Origin: DASSFG01 sp035547915
GTDB taxonomy: Bacteria; Planctomycetota; Planctomycetia; Pirellulales; JAICIG01
Direction: 5' to 3'
DNA length: 64,000 bases
Assembly: GCA_035547915.1 (NCBI GenBank)
Contig: DASZTS010000093.1
Span: forward strand, 1-64,000
Within the stretch, counting starts at the first letter, position 1, and the number at the start of each line of letters is the position of its first letter. Below, piece after piece: positions 18,684 to 27,964 of the stretch. The translations under genes were made by a program, and so were the position numbers. The notes below the pieces were generated by a model, which had not been told where the DNA came from, ran no database searches, and saw only the letters and a program-made list of their open reading frames with translations.

Positions 18684-19943
18684 CTATTGTCGGTTATCGA
18701 CGAGACGGCGGGCCTTCCCTTCGAAACGGGGAAGACTGCCGAGCGGGACGCACTGCACGTCGACTTTCAAGCCGAGACGGACGTGCAGTTCGTCCGCCAC
18801 GCGCGCCGGCTGCTCCAGGCGGTCTTCGATCTCGATCGTGAGCTGCTCCATCTCCTCTCTTTTATACGCGATCAGGCGGAATTCCTCGACCTCCGGAAAA
18901 CCGTGGACGATCTGCTCGACCGAGCCGGGAAAGACGTTGACGCCGCGGACGATGAGCATGTCGTCGGCGCGGCCCACGACTCCGCCGTCGAGCAGCACAA
19001 ACCCCCGGTCGCGCCAGACGGGGCGCACGAGGTCGCCCGTACGGTACCGAATGACCGGGCTGCCGACTCGGCCGAGCGTGGTGAGCACCAACTCGGCCAG
19101 TTCTCCCTCGGCGGCGGGCTGGCCCGTTTCGAGCGAGTGAAACTCGGCGATGAACTCGCTTTCGGTCACATGCAACCCACGGCCATCGCGATCGGCGTAG
19201 CCCCAGGGGCCGACCTCCGTCGCCCCGGCGTGATCGATCACCCGCGCCCGCCAAGCGCGCTCGATGCGGTCGCGTGTGGCGGGAATCGAGCCGCCCGGCT
19301 CGCCGGCCAGAATCAGCACGCGGACGCCCAATTCGCCGACGTCCGTTTGCCGCTGGCGGCCGACTTCGGCGAGGTGCAAGGCATAGCTCGGCGTGCAACA
19401 GACGACCGTCGCGCCGCTCGTGCGAATCAGTTCGAGCCGCGCCGCGCTCGTCATCCCGCCGCCGGGCACGACCAGACAGCCGCGCGCCGCGGCCGCGTCG
19501 TAGGCACTCCAGAAACCGACGAACGGCCCGAAGGAAAACGCCATCATCAGACAATCGGTGGCGGTGACCTCGGCCGCATCGAGCACATATTGCCAGCAGT
19601 CGATCCACCAGAGCCAGTCATCCGCCGTATCGAGCACGGCGAGCGGCCGTCCGCGCGTACCCGACGTCTGATGATAGCGCACATAGCGGTCTCTCGGCCA
19701 GGTGCGGTTGGCCGCGAAGTCGCCGCCGGCGACGAGCTGATCCTTGGTGGTCGGCGGCAAACGCTGAAGGTCGCTCCAAGAGCGAAGCGGCAACTCAACG
19801 TGCCCTAGGGCGGCCGCATAGAAGGGGTTCGCCGGCAGGATGTCCGCCAACAGCGCATTCAGTCTGCCGAGCTGATATTCTGCCAACGAGCCGCGATCGA
19901 GCGACTCGAACCGTCGCCGCTCGGCCGAGGTACTGCGCGTCAT
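18684..19943 (-). CDS. Phenylacetate-CoA ligase-like AMP-forming enzyme
   Basis: A 419-residue ANL-superfamily adenylating enzyme resembling PaaK. The P-loop-like motif is YHQTSGTRGRPL, the mid-domain has HAGATEVGPWG, and VIRYRTGDLVRP and the C-terminal subdomain GRADDMLIVRGVNVFP and FEGKARRLVD follow. It would activate an aryl or other carboxylic acid to a CoA thioester. ATG 19943 fits the family start. The C-terminal sequence lacks the usual long tail but keeps the catalytic Lys region. No phenylacetate pathway genes are adjacent, so the substrate is open. Confidence 0.85.
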   Translation of the reverse strand: MTRSTSAERRRFESLDRGSLAEYQLGRLNALLADILPANPFYAAALGHVELPLRSWSDLQRLPPTTKDQLVAGGDFAANRTWPRDRYVRYHQTSGTRGRPLAVLDTADDWLWWIDCWQYVLDAAEVTATDCLMMAFSFGPFVGFWSAYDAAAARGCLVVPGGGMTSAARLELIRTSGATVVCCTPSYALHLAEVGRQRQTDVGELGVRVLILAGEPGGSIPATRDRIERAWRARVIDHAGATEVGPWGYADRDGRGLHVTESEFIAEFHSLETGQPAAEGELAELVLTTLGRVGSPVIRYRTGDLVRPVWRDRGFVLLDGGVVGRADDMLIVRGVNVFPGSVEQIVHGFPEVEEFRLIAYKREEMEQLTIEIEDRLEQPARVADELHVRLGLKVDVQCVPLGSLPRFEGKARRLVDNRQ

Positions 19944-20008
19944 GTCCCCAGCATAGAACGTGACGCGCCGCTTGTCCAAAACGAGGCCGTGGACGCATCG
20001 CGGGAAAC

Positions 20009-20064
20009 AAAAAACCTCCCGCGAAGGAAGAGGGTCGCACTTCACTTCGCCGGGAGGCTTTTGT
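20009..20064 (-). terminator. Rho-independent terminator, probably bidirectional
   Basis: CCTCCCGCGAAGG (20015-20027) pairs with CTTCGCCGGGAGG (20045-20057) apart from one bulge. It is flanked on the left by six As (Ts for a minus transcript) and on the right by CTTTTG. It lies just downstream of the minus-strand DUF1328 gene. Confidence 0.7.
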
Positions 20065-20099
20065 TCGCTTACTTGGCCGCTACTCGTGCAGCGGTGAGC

Positions 20100-20270
20100 T
20101 TACGGCAACGGTCGACGCAGACCGCCTGCCAGCAGGCTCACGATGAACAACACCAGGAAGACGAAGAACAGAATCTTGGCGATACTGTACGCCGTCCCCG
20201 CGATCCCCACGAAACCGAAGAACCCGGCGACGAGCGCCACGATCAAAAAGACCAAAGCCCAGTACAACAT
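20100..20270 (-). CDS. DUF1328 small membrane protein
   Basis: A 56-residue protein made almost entirely of two transmembrane helices: MLYWALVFLIVALVAGFFGF, GIAGTAYSIAKILFFVFLVL, then a short basic tail. This is the DUF1328/YtjA pattern. ATG 20270 is supported by AGGAG about 8 bases upstream; the longer frame to 20366 is not homologous. It sits beside another stress-type membrane protein gene on the same strand. Function unknown. Confidence 0.85.
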   Translation of the reverse strand: MLYWALVFLIVALVAGFFGFVGIAGTAYSIAKILFFVFLVLFIVSLLAGGLRRPLP

Positions 20271-20384
20271 ACTTATCTCCTCGTTTTGTCGTGTGCGAAA
20301 AATGGTAAGGGGGTTGGCGAGCTTTCTACCGTCGGCCGAAACGAGCAAAGCTCGCCAAAGGCACAACGCATTTGTCGTGCCAGA

Positions 20385-20909
20385 TCAGCCCTCGGAGAGG
20401 GCGACGGGTTCGGCACCGCACTCGGCGAGGATACGCTCCGCGCGGGCGAGGTTTTGCCTCTGCGCCTCGCTGTGGTCCTCGGCGGCCACGAGGATCTTCC
20501 CCGCCGTCACGGCCTGGTCGTAGTAATTGGCTAGCTCGCGCTCGACGCCGCGCGTCATCATCGCGCCCACCAGTCCGCCGACCATTCCACCAGCCCAGGC
20601 AGCCAAGCCTCCGGCGGCGAGCAAGCCCAGCCCAGCCGTCGTGACCGCCCCGGCCAGCACGGTCAAACCTCCCAGCGCCGCACCAATCGCTCCGCCGACG
20701 GCCACGGCGGCGGGCGTGTGCGAGCCCGCCGGCTCTTCGTGTTCGAAGTCATGGAAATGTGCCTCCGTGGCTCGATCGGAGCAAAGCACGCTGATCTGTT
20801 CGGTGGTGAATCCCGCTTTCAGCAGGTTTTCGACGGCGCATTCGGCCCCTCGGACCGTCGAAAAGACGCCAACTCGGATCGGTCGCTCCATCATGGATGC
20901 GTTTTCCAT
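20385..20909 (-). CDS. General-stress-type protein with a glycine-zipper membrane segment
   Basis: A 174-residue protein. The N-terminus (VGVFSTVRGAECAVENLLKAGFTTEQISVL) resembles the YflT/heat-induced stress domain. The middle (about 68-118) is a Gly/Ala-rich hydrophobic glycine-zipper pair, and the C-terminus (GKILVAAEDHSEAQRQNLARAERIL) is a small alpha/beta region. AAGGAG lies upstream of the ATG. Proximity to DUF1328 suggests joint stress control; this is inference. Confidence 0.7.
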   Translation of the reverse strand: MENASMMERPIRVGVFSTVRGAECAVENLLKAGFTTEQISVLCSDRATEAHFHDFEHEEPAGSHTPAAVAVGGAIGAALGGLTVLAGAVTTAGLGLLAAGGLAAWAGGMVGGLVGAMMTRGVERELANYYDQAVTAGKILVAAEDHSEAQRQNLARAERILAECGAEPVALSEG

Positions 20910-21157
20910 GTTTCAGTCTCCTTTTACGTTGAATTTGCGGGTGCAGGGCCGCGAGTCCGCAGCGCCCTCGCGATGCAGGGGTGCAGGTTTTATGCCGCCG
21001 TTTGCCTTCCGGCGGCGACCCTGCCGACTGGCGAAAGTGTGCCTCGGCTGCGGATTGGGCGATTCCTGTCACAGCACGTCGCCACCAGCCGGAAAAACGC
21101 CGAAACAGGAGAGAAATGGGCCCGCCTTCCTGAACTCTGAGGACCGAGCCGACGCCG

Positions 21158-22510
21158 ATGTCGCCCCTCCTTCCGACCCTGGGCGGCATGCTGCTCCTGT
21201 GCTGCTCGACCGCCGCGGCTTGGGCCGACGAGAACCGCTTCCGCCTGCTGCATGCCGACCATGAGGCGGCCCAGACGCGGGCCGACCTGATCGGCTCGGC
21301 AACGACCTCGGTCGAGACGACGTACTACTCGATCGGCGACGACCGCATCGGCGCCTGGTACGTCTCACTGCTGAAGGATGCGGCGCTGCGCGGCGTGCGG
21401 GTCAGGCTCGTGGTCGACGCGGCGCACAACGATCTTCCCGCCGACGTGCAGCGGCACTTGGTGAACTGTGGGGTGGCGATCAGGGAGTTTCATCCGCACG
21501 GCACCGGTCATCCGACCTGGTACAACCGGCGGATGCACGACAAGACACTGATCGTCGACGATCGGCACCTCGTCGTCGGCAGCCGCAACATGCTCGACTC
21601 GCATTTCGGGCTCGCTGAGTTCAACTACGTCGATCGCGACGCCTATCTCCGCGGCGACGTTGCCCAGCGCGCCCGCCGCTATTTCGATTGCCTGTGGACG
21701 TGTGCGGAAGTCAGACCAACCGACTTTCGTGACACGCACGCCCAACAACGGCGGCAACGCAAGGAGGCGCGCGGTAACGCAACTCCATCCTCGCGCGGTG
21801 GTGAGCACGTCTGTCCCGAGGCCTGGCTCGCTGCCGGCTGCGACTTGGCAATCTGTGGTCAGCCGATCGACTGCCGATCGCCGCGAGACCTGTGCGCCGA
21901 GACGTGCCCGGTGGCGTGTGTTGGATTTCTTTACGATCCCTGTGGTCTCAAGGGAAAACCTCGCGGCATCAGCGAGCAACTGCTCGACCTGCTCGGCGGC
22001 GCCCGCACGAGCATCGTGCTGGAGACGCCCTATTTCGTCATGTCGCACGACCTGAAGCGCGTCCTCGCGGCGGCCACGGCGCGGGGCGTGCACGTGGCGA
22101 TCCTGACCAACTCGTTGGCCAGCACCGACCATACCACCGTGACGGCGGAATTCCACAACCAAAAGCCTTGGCTGCTGAGGCACGGAGTCGAGATCTGGGA
22201 ACTGGCGGGGCCCAATCACCTCCACGCCAAGACGGCTGTCGTCGACGGCAGGACAGCTTTTGTCGGTTCCTACAACTTCGATCCGCGTTCGGAGTCGCTC
22301 AACACCGAGACGGGTGTCGTCGTCCACGATCCGACCATAGCCCAATGGGCATTAAATTCGGTGGGAGAACACATGCGCCGGTCGTACCGGTTCGGCCCCG
22401 ACGGCCGCGCCTATGCCGACGGTTCTCGGCACCCGGGCGCGACTTGCACGCGCATCCTCGGCATGCAGCCGCTCCGCTTGCTCGCGCCGCCGCTCCGCGG
22501 CTCGTTGTAG
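21158..22510 (+). CDS. Phospholipase D-like / cardiolipin synthase-like protein
   Basis: A 450-residue protein with a signal peptide (cleavage near AAAWA) and two HKD catalytic motifs: HDKTLIVDD in the first half and HAKTAVVDG in the second, each followed by GSRN/GSYN. This is the PLD superfamily arrangement of ClsC/YmdC-type enzymes, which exchange phosphatidyl groups or hydrolyse phosphodiesters. The Cys-rich stretch between the halves (about residues 225-262) is unusual and may form disulfides in the periplasm. Substrate uncertain. Confidence 0.8.
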   Translation: MSPLLPTLGGMLLLCCSTAAAWADENRFRLLHADHEAAQTRADLIGSATTSVETTYYSIGDDRIGAWYVSLLKDAALRGVRVRLVVDAAHNDLPADVQRHLVNCGVAIREFHPHGTGHPTWYNRRMHDKTLIVDDRHLVVGSRNMLDSHFGLAEFNYVDRDAYLRGDVAQRARRYFDCLWTCAEVRPTDFRDTHAQQRRQRKEARGNATPSSRGGEHVCPEAWLAAGCDLAICGQPIDCRSPRDLCAETCPVACVGFLYDPCGLKGKPRGISEQLLDLLGGARTSIVLETPYFVMSHDLKRVLAAATARGVHVAILTNSLASTDHTTVTAEFHNQKPWLLRHGVEIWELAGPNHLHAKTAVVDGRTAFVGSYNFDPRSESLNTETGVVVHDPTIAQWALNSVGEHMRRSYRFGPDGRAYADGSRHPGATCTRILGMQPLRLLAPPLRGSL

Positions 22511-22594
22511 GGCGCCGAGCACTCTCGTCCCCACCGTCCGCTTTGCTTCACTTAGGCTTGGCGTTACTATGGACGCGACGGTCCGGCGTCTGAC

Positions 22595-22693
22595 GGAAGT
22601 GCCTGCGCACCTGGTGGTGGCCACGGTCTTCAAAATCGCTGTGTCGCGCGTACCCGCGCGACAGGTGGGTTCGATTCCCATGCACTTCCGCCA
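22595..22693 (+). tRNA. selC: tRNA-Sec (anticodon TCA)
   Basis: An 8-bp acceptor stem GGAAGTGC (22595-22602) / GCACTTCC (22682-22689), discriminator G and encoded CCA. The anticodon loop CTTCAAA contains TCA. The extra arm is a perfect 9-bp stem, TGTCGCGCG/CGCGCGACA with loop TACC, and the T loop TTCGATT sits on TGGG/CCCA. At 99 nt, with an 8-bp acceptor and a long variable arm, this is a selenocysteine tRNA rather than a Ser tRNA. A T6 run follows. Confidence 0.95.
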
Positions 22694-22866
22694 TTTTTTC
22701 AGCCGCCTCTTATCTCTTCCGTCCCTCCCGCTAATCAAAATCTCACATAGGCGGAGAGGAAAGAAAAAACTTTTGCAATGCGTCTTTTGACCGGATAACA
22801 TGACCCGCGTCATGGGCAGAATCCTTTCCTGCCCAGTTTAAATCTTTAGACTCGGGAGGGACCACT

Positions 22867-23382
22867 ATGAAGACCCGGCTCATACTTCCGCTGGCCGTAT
22901 CCGCGATCGTCCCGTTGCTGTTCGCCGTTGCGCTGGCACAGAACGATGCCCCGAAGACCGATTCGAAGGCCGCCGATGCCAAAGCTACCGACAAGGCCGA
23001 TGCCAAGACCGCCAAAACGCGTGCGAAGCCGCGCGGTCGACTGCCCGCCTTCTACAATCAGGTGATCGACGGTCAGCAGCGTGAGAAAATCTACAGCATC
23101 CAACAGCAATATGAACCGAAGATCACCGCGCTGAAGGCCGAACTGCAAGCGTTGCAGCAGAAGGTCAATGGCGAGGTCGAGGCGGTGCTCACTCCCGAGC
23201 AACTGGCCAAGGTCAAGTCGCTGGCGGAAGAAGCCAAGCAGAAGCGCCAGAACGCCACCACCACGACAACCGCCAGCACCGATGAGAATCCCGATTCGGA
23301 CGGCGATGACGGCGACGACGCGGACGATAAGACCGATGCCAAGGCAGACGCCGCGAAGGCGAGTGCCAAGACCGGTAAATAA
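22867..23382 (+). CDS. Exported Ala/Lys/Asp-rich protein
   Basis: A 171-residue protein with a clear signal peptide (MKTRLILPLAVSAIVPLLFAVALA, cut near AQN). Low-complexity K/D/A linkers bracket a central helical stretch (about 62-125) containing YEPKITALKAELQALQQKV and LTPEQLAKVKSL, resembling the Spy/CpxP-type LTxxQ helical fold. A periplasmic chaperone-like or structural role is possible but unproven. GGGAGG lies upstream of the ATG. Confidence 0.65.
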   Translation: MKTRLILPLAVSAIVPLLFAVALAQNDAPKTDSKAADAKATDKADAKTAKTRAKPRGRLPAFYNQVIDGQQREKIYSIQQQYEPKITALKAELQALQQKVNGEVEAVLTPEQLAKVKSLAEEAKQKRQNATTTTTASTDENPDSDGDDGDDADDKTDAKADAAKASAKTGK

Positions 23383-23502
23383 GCATGGCTCGTCCGTCGT
23401 TGTCGGCAGTCAATAGGGCATACGGATGAGCCCGTATCATCCGCCGCACAGCCAGCGTACAATCTCTGTTTCCGTCTATCGCTGGTTGAGAGGAGTGCGG
23501 CG

Positions 23503-25251
23503 TTGTTAGTTGGTCCGGTCTTCACGCGCGAAGTGGTCACGTCGCCGCGCCGCGCACGCATGTATATTGCGCGGTCGGCCTATGTCTTAGCCCTGCTCGT
23601 GCTGTTGACCACGGCCTGGCAGGTGCTGGCCGGCACGCAAGAGGTTCGCAACCTGGGCGATCTGGCGCGCTTCGGCGCCACGGTGTTCGCCATTCTGGCG
23701 CCGCTGCAATTGGCCGTGACGACGTTCTTCGCGGCCCTCTCGGCGGCTAGCGCAGTCGCGGCAGAGAAAGACCGCCAGACTCTCACGCTGCTGTTGCTCA
23801 CGCACCTGTCCAACGTCGAGTTGGTGCTGGGCAAGCTGATGGCCGCCATGCTCAACGTGTTCACACTGATCTTGGCGGCGTTGCCGCTGTTCATGCTGCT
23901 GTCGCTGCTCGGAGGCGTATCGTTCGAGCAGATCGGCCGGGTGTTTGCCGTGACATTGGCCAGCGCCTTCGCCGCCGGCAGCCTCGGATCGACGCTCGCT
24001 CTGTGGCGCGAGAAGACGTTTCAAACGCTCGCCATGACCGCCATGGCGCTGGTCATCTGGCTGGCGGCGTGTGAGGCGGCGGCGCGCATCGCGATGGCAA
24101 AAGGGTGGCACGAATGGGCCGCGGTGGCTGCCGGCTTCAGCCCCTGGCGCGCCATGATCGAGGCCACACGCCCGTATCCTCAGGATCTGCCCGCGCTGGG
24201 CATCGCCGGCAATGCGGTCTGGTTGTTTTTGTTGGTCGCCGCCGTGGTCGCCGTACTGCTCAACGGTATCGGCATCTGGCGGGTGCGCAAATGGAACCCT
24301 TCCCAGGAAGCAGGCCGCACGATTCCGGATAAAGAGGAAGACAGGGGCGAAGCCACGGCGCCGAAAGCGAAAGTCGTGTCGCGCGCGGTGTGGGACAACC
24401 CCATCATCTGGCGCGAAATGCGTACTTGGGCCTATGGACGAAAGATCGTCGTCGTGCGCTTGGCCTACCTTGTGGTGTTTGCCTTGGCGCTGGGAGGTCT
24501 CTATTCGCTGGCCAACCAGCCGGGAACGCTGGCCCGTAGCGACGCGGCCGTCGTGATCGTTCCCTTCTTCGTCCTCAGCTTGGTGCTCATCAATGCCCAG
24601 TCCGTCACGGCGCTGACCAGCGAACGCGACGCGCGAGCGCTCGATCTGCTGCTCGTCACCGACCTGACGCCGCAGGAATTCATTTACGGCAAGCTGGGGG
24701 GCATCTTCTACAACACGAAGGAAATGGTGGTGCTGCCGCTCGTGCTGTGCGGCTATCTTTGGTTCCGCGACGCGATCTCGCTGGAGAACGTACTCTACCT
24801 CTCGTTGGGCTGGCTGGTGCTCTGCGCGTTCGCGGCGATGTTGGGGGTGCACGTCGGCATGACCTACGCCAGTTCGCGCGGCGGCATCGCCGTCAGCCTG
24901 GGAACGGTCTTCTTCCTGTTCGTCGGCGTGGCGGTCTGCATGCGCATCATGGTGGCCTTCAGCAGTTCGTTTCAGGTGCAGTTGCAACCGTTCTTGGCAT
25001 TCATGGTGGGGGGGGGCATCGGGCTCTACGTGGCGCTGGGTATCCGTAATCCCTCGCCTGCCATCTTGGCCGCGGCGTTCGGCTGCCCGTTCGCCATCTT
25101 CTACGCCATCACCAGTTTCTTGTTGGGTTACACGCTGGCAGTGTTCTTGGTGTTGTCGTTCATGTTCGGCTTTACGACGGCGGCCATGCTCGTGCCGGCG
25201 CTATTCGAGTTCGACGTGGCGACGGGCCGCACCACCGGCGGCGAAGAGTGA
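23503..25251 (+). CDS. ABC-2-type transporter permease
   Basis: A 582-residue multi-pass protein with two six-helix halves joined by a cytoplasmic linker around residues 260-300. Each half contains the ABC-2 loop seen in AAEKDRQTLTLLLLTHLS and TSERDARALDLLLVTDLT. It starts at a TTG (MLVGPVFTREV) preceded by AGAGGAG at 7 bases; there is no nearer ATG that keeps the conserved start. No ATPase is adjacent, so a separate partner is needed. Confidence 0.8.
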   Translation: MLVGPVFTREVVTSPRRARMYIARSAYVLALLVLLTTAWQVLAGTQEVRNLGDLARFGATVFAILAPLQLAVTTFFAALSAASAVAAEKDRQTLTLLLLTHLSNVELVLGKLMAAMLNVFTLILAALPLFMLLSLLGGVSFEQIGRVFAVTLASAFAAGSLGSTLALWREKTFQTLAMTAMALVIWLAACEAAARIAMAKGWHEWAAVAAGFSPWRAMIEATRPYPQDLPALGIAGNAVWLFLLVAAVVAVLLNGIGIWRVRKWNPSQEAGRTIPDKEEDRGEATAPKAKVVSRAVWDNPIIWREMRTWAYGRKIVVVRLAYLVVFALALGGLYSLANQPGTLARSDAAVVIVPFFVLSLVLINAQSVTALTSERDARALDLLLVTDLTPQEFIYGKLGGIFYNTKEMVVLPLVLCGYLWFRDAISLENVLYLSLGWLVLCAFAAMLGVHVGMTYASSRGGIAVSLGTVFFLFVGVAVCMRIMVAFSSSFQVQLQPFLAFMVGGGIGLYVALGIRNPSPAILAAAFGCPFAIFYAITSFLLGYTLAVFLVLSFMFGFTTAAMLVPALFEFDVATGRTTGGEE

Positions 25252-25367
25252 GCCACCGATCGCCCTGGCCGTCGTTTTCGGTCAGCCTCTCAATGCTTCG
25301 GCCGGTGATGGACTATACTGTCACGAGTTGCTGACCTTAGGTTGCCGATCCGCGCTGGTCCCGAACG

Positions 25368-26543
25368 ATGCACTTCATCGCCTTTCCGCACGCACACGAC
25401 GAGGCCGCTCCCTCGGGCCGTCTCTGGCAGCGCGTGGGACTGGGGCTGTTCGGGTTGCTGCTCCTCTGGCTGGCGAGTCGGACGCTGTTCTTCGTCGACG
25501 AGACCGAGTACGTCTACGTCACGCAATTCGGCGAGCCGTTGCGGCTGCACAGCGAACCCGGCCTGCAATGGAAATGGCCCTACCAGAGCCTGTGGCGATT
25601 CGACCGCCGCTTGCAGATATATGAACCGCCACCGCGCGAGATGCTCACGCAGGACAAGGAGAATCTCAATTTCGAGTGGTACGTCTGCTGGCGCATCGGC
25701 CCGCCGAGCGTGGGCACCGACGGACAAAAGACGATCACCGACGAAAACCGACCAATCGACGTCGAACCCTACGTGAACCGCTTCTTGCAGTCCGTGGGGG
25801 GCGTGCAGGCTGCCGAAAGCCGTCTCGAAGAGCGAATTCAAGCGGGGCTGGCCGCCGAGATCGGCCGTACACGGCTGGCGGAACTGGTTTCGCTCGAGCC
25901 GGACGGTGTGGCCATCGGGCCGATCATGGACCGCGTGACGGCGACCATTCGCCAATCGGCCGCGGAACAGTTCGGCATCGACGTTGTCGATGTCCGGCTC
26001 AAGCGGTTCAACTATCCCGATGCCGTCAAACCGGCCGTCTATGCCGAGATTCGGAGCGAACGGCAAAGGGTGGCCGTGCAATACCGGGCCGAGGGGGAGA
26101 GCGAGAAAATTCGCATCGAGAGCCGCGCCACGCTGGCCCGCGACCGGTTGCTGGCCCAGGCCCGCCGCGAAGCCACTCGGCTGCGCGGCGAGGGCGAGGC
26201 CAAGGCGATCGAGATCTACAACTCCGCACACTCACAAGATCCCGCCTTCTATCGGTTGCTCAAAACGCTCGACACGTACCGCGCGATTCTCGACGACCAG
26301 ACGACCGTGGTACTCTCGGCCGATAGTCCGCTGCTCAAGCTTCTCACGCACGGGCTGCCGAACTTGCCGGACCCGGACTACGATCAGGAGCAGCCGGCCG
26401 CCGGCGGCACGACGCCCGACAGGGCCGCGCGCGAGACCGTGGGGGGCGTCCTCAGCGGCGTGCCGCGTGCGGTGGCTCCCTCGCAGACCGCTCGACCGCG
26501 CGGCGCAGGCCCGGCCGAGCGATCGCCGGAGGGCAGGCCATGA
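25368..26543 (+). CDS. hflC: HflC-type SPFH protein
   Basis: A 391-residue membrane-anchored SPFH/Band-7 protein. A transmembrane helix at about 24-40 is followed by VDETEYVYVTQFGEPL, the SPFH domain, and a helical stretch with IRSERQRVAVQYRAEGESE and LRGEGEAKAIEIYNSAHSQDP typical of HflC. The HflKC complex surrounds and modulates the FtsH protease. The C-terminal ~50 residues are Pro/Ala-rich and variable. The next gene overlaps by ATGA. Confidence 0.85.
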   Translation: MHFIAFPHAHDEAAPSGRLWQRVGLGLFGLLLLWLASRTLFFVDETEYVYVTQFGEPLRLHSEPGLQWKWPYQSLWRFDRRLQIYEPPPREMLTQDKENLNFEWYVCWRIGPPSVGTDGQKTITDENRPIDVEPYVNRFLQSVGGVQAAESRLEERIQAGLAAEIGRTRLAELVSLEPDGVAIGPIMDRVTATIRQSAAEQFGIDVVDVRLKRFNYPDAVKPAVYAEIRSERQRVAVQYRAEGESEKIRIESRATLARDRLLAQARREATRLRGEGEAKAIEIYNSAHSQDPAFYRLLKTLDTYRAILDDQTTVVLSADSPLLKLLTHGLPNLPDPDYDQEQPAAGGTTPDRAARETVGGVLSGVPRAVAPSQTARPRGAGPAERSPEGRP

Positions 26544-27436
26544 GGCGCGCGGCGGTTCTCGGTGGCATCGCCCTGTTGGCGTGGCTGGCGACCGGCGTCT
26601 ATGTCGTGCAGCCTGACGAGCAGGCACTCGTGCGCCGCTTCGGCCGAGCGGGCGAACCGCCCGGTGAACCAGGCGCTCACTTCGGCTTGCCGTGGGGCCT
26701 CGACTTCGTCCATCGTCTCAAGCCGCGCGAAGTGAAACGCGTGGCGATCGGTGGCGCCGCGGACATGGCCACCGGCGTCTCTCCGACCCGCCCTTTGTTC
26801 CTCACCGGCGACCGCAACCTCGTTACCGTCAGCGCCACCGTGCACTACACGATCGGCGATCCGCGCGGCTACCTGTTCCGCACCGCCAAGGTTGATCGGC
26901 TGGTGGCCACGGCCGCCACGGCCGCCGTTACGCAGATTCTGTCATCGGAGCCGGTCGACCGCGTGCTGACGCTCGGCAAGCACGATCTGGGTGTTCGCCT
27001 GGCCCAATCGCTGCAAACGACCATCGACCCCTATGAGGTGGGCGTGGTCATCCGCTCTGTCGACATCGCGGCCATCGAGCCGCCGGCCGAAGTGGCCGAT
27101 GCCTTCGACCAGGTGGTCGGTGCGCTGCGCGAGCGCGAGCGGACGATCCATCAGGCCGAGAGCTTTGCCAACCGAACGGCGGCCGAGGCCCAAGGCGGCG
27201 CCGAGCGTGTGGTCGATCAGGGGCGCGCCGATCGAGACCGCACCCTGCGCCGCGCCCAGGGCGAAGCCGAACGCTTCAACAGCCTGCTGGCAGAGTACCG
27301 TCGCTCACCTAAGCTCACGGCGGGCCGGCTCTACCTGGAAGCCATGGCCCAGACCTTGCCCAAACTGAAGGCCAAGCTCATCGTCGATTCGTCGACCGAG
27401 GTCGACCTGAGCATTATGCGGGAGGACGGTCGTTGA
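26540..27436 (+). CDS. hflK: HflK-type SPFH protein
   Basis: A 298-residue SPFH protein: an N-terminal transmembrane helix (LGGIALLAWLATGVYVV), QPDEQALVRRFGRAGEPPGEPG as in HflK, LTGDRNLVTVSATVHYTI, and a C-terminal helix with AQGEAERFNSLLAEYRRSP and LYLEAMAQTLP. It overlaps hflC by four bases and in turn overlaps the next gene by TTGA. Order here is C before K, the reverse of Escherichia coli. It lacks the long Gly-rich N-terminus of enterobacterial HflK. Confidence 0.85.
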   Translation: MRRAAVLGGIALLAWLATGVYVVQPDEQALVRRFGRAGEPPGEPGAHFGLPWGLDFVHRLKPREVKRVAIGGAADMATGVSPTRPLFLTGDRNLVTVSATVHYTIGDPRGYLFRTAKVDRLVATAATAAVTQILSSEPVDRVLTLGKHDLGVRLAQSLQTTIDPYEVGVVIRSVDIAAIEPPAEVADAFDQVVGALRERERTIHQAESFANRTAAEAQGGAERVVDQGRADRDRTLRRAQGEAERFNSLLAEYRRSPKLTAGRLYLEAMAQTLPKLKAKLIVDSSTEVDLSIMREDGR

Positions 27437-27921
27437 AGCGCCCCGCCGCGCTCATTGGCACGGTAACTCTGCTCGCGGCCGCCATCTACTTGGGGCGCCC
27501 CGGCGCTTCCCGTGACGCCGTTGCAAGCTCGCCGGCCGCGTGCCTGGAGCGCCTGTTTCGCGCAGCCCAGGAGGGCGATTTTGCAACGTACCTCGACTGC
27601 TTCACCGGCCCCCAGCGCGAACGGCTGGAGCGCGAGGCCGATGCTCAGGAAACGACGGGGGGAATGGGCGAGTCGCTGAAAGAGTCGGTCCGCGGCCTGA
27701 AAGGGCGAGCCATTAGCGGCGCTGCCTCTGCCGCGCCCGACGCCAATGCCGCCGCGCTCTCGGTCGAACGCATTTACGCCCACCACACCGAACGGCAAAG
27801 CTACCACTTAGTCCGCCAGGCCGATGGCTGGCGGATCGACTCGGTGGGCGCCGTCGAGAAGCGCCAGCCACCGATCCCCTACGGTTCGCCTGTCTTCGAC
27901 TTGACCGCTGGCAACGAATAA
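27433..27921 (+). CDS. Exported or anchored hypothetical protein coupled to hflCK
   Basis: A 162-residue protein starting at TTG overlapping the hflK stop (TTGA), so translation is coupled. An N-terminal hydrophobic helix is followed by CLERLFRAAQEGDFATYLDCFTGPQRERL, reminiscent of nuclear-transport-factor-2-like or lumazine-binding-type small domains that carry variable periplasmic loads, and it ends with YHLVRQADGWRIDSV. The fold call is a guess from pattern; position implies a link to membrane proteolysis. Confidence 0.55.
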   Translation: MKRPAALIGTVTLLAAAIYLGRPGASRDAVASSPAACLERLFRAAQEGDFATYLDCFTGPQRERLEREADAQETTGGMGESLKESVRGLKGRAISGAASAAPDANAAALSVERIYAHHTERQSYHLVRQADGWRIDSVGAVEKRQPPIPYGSPVFDLTAGNE

Positions 27922-27964
27922 TCGATCCGTGTTAACATGCACGTAACCTTCAAGGAGTGAAGCA

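Noticed and set aside
22595..22693. Selenoprotein genes in the window reading through TGA
   Set aside because: I looked at genes ending in TGA (such as the one stopping at 51174) and saw no family-like continuation after the stop. None supports UGA decoding here.
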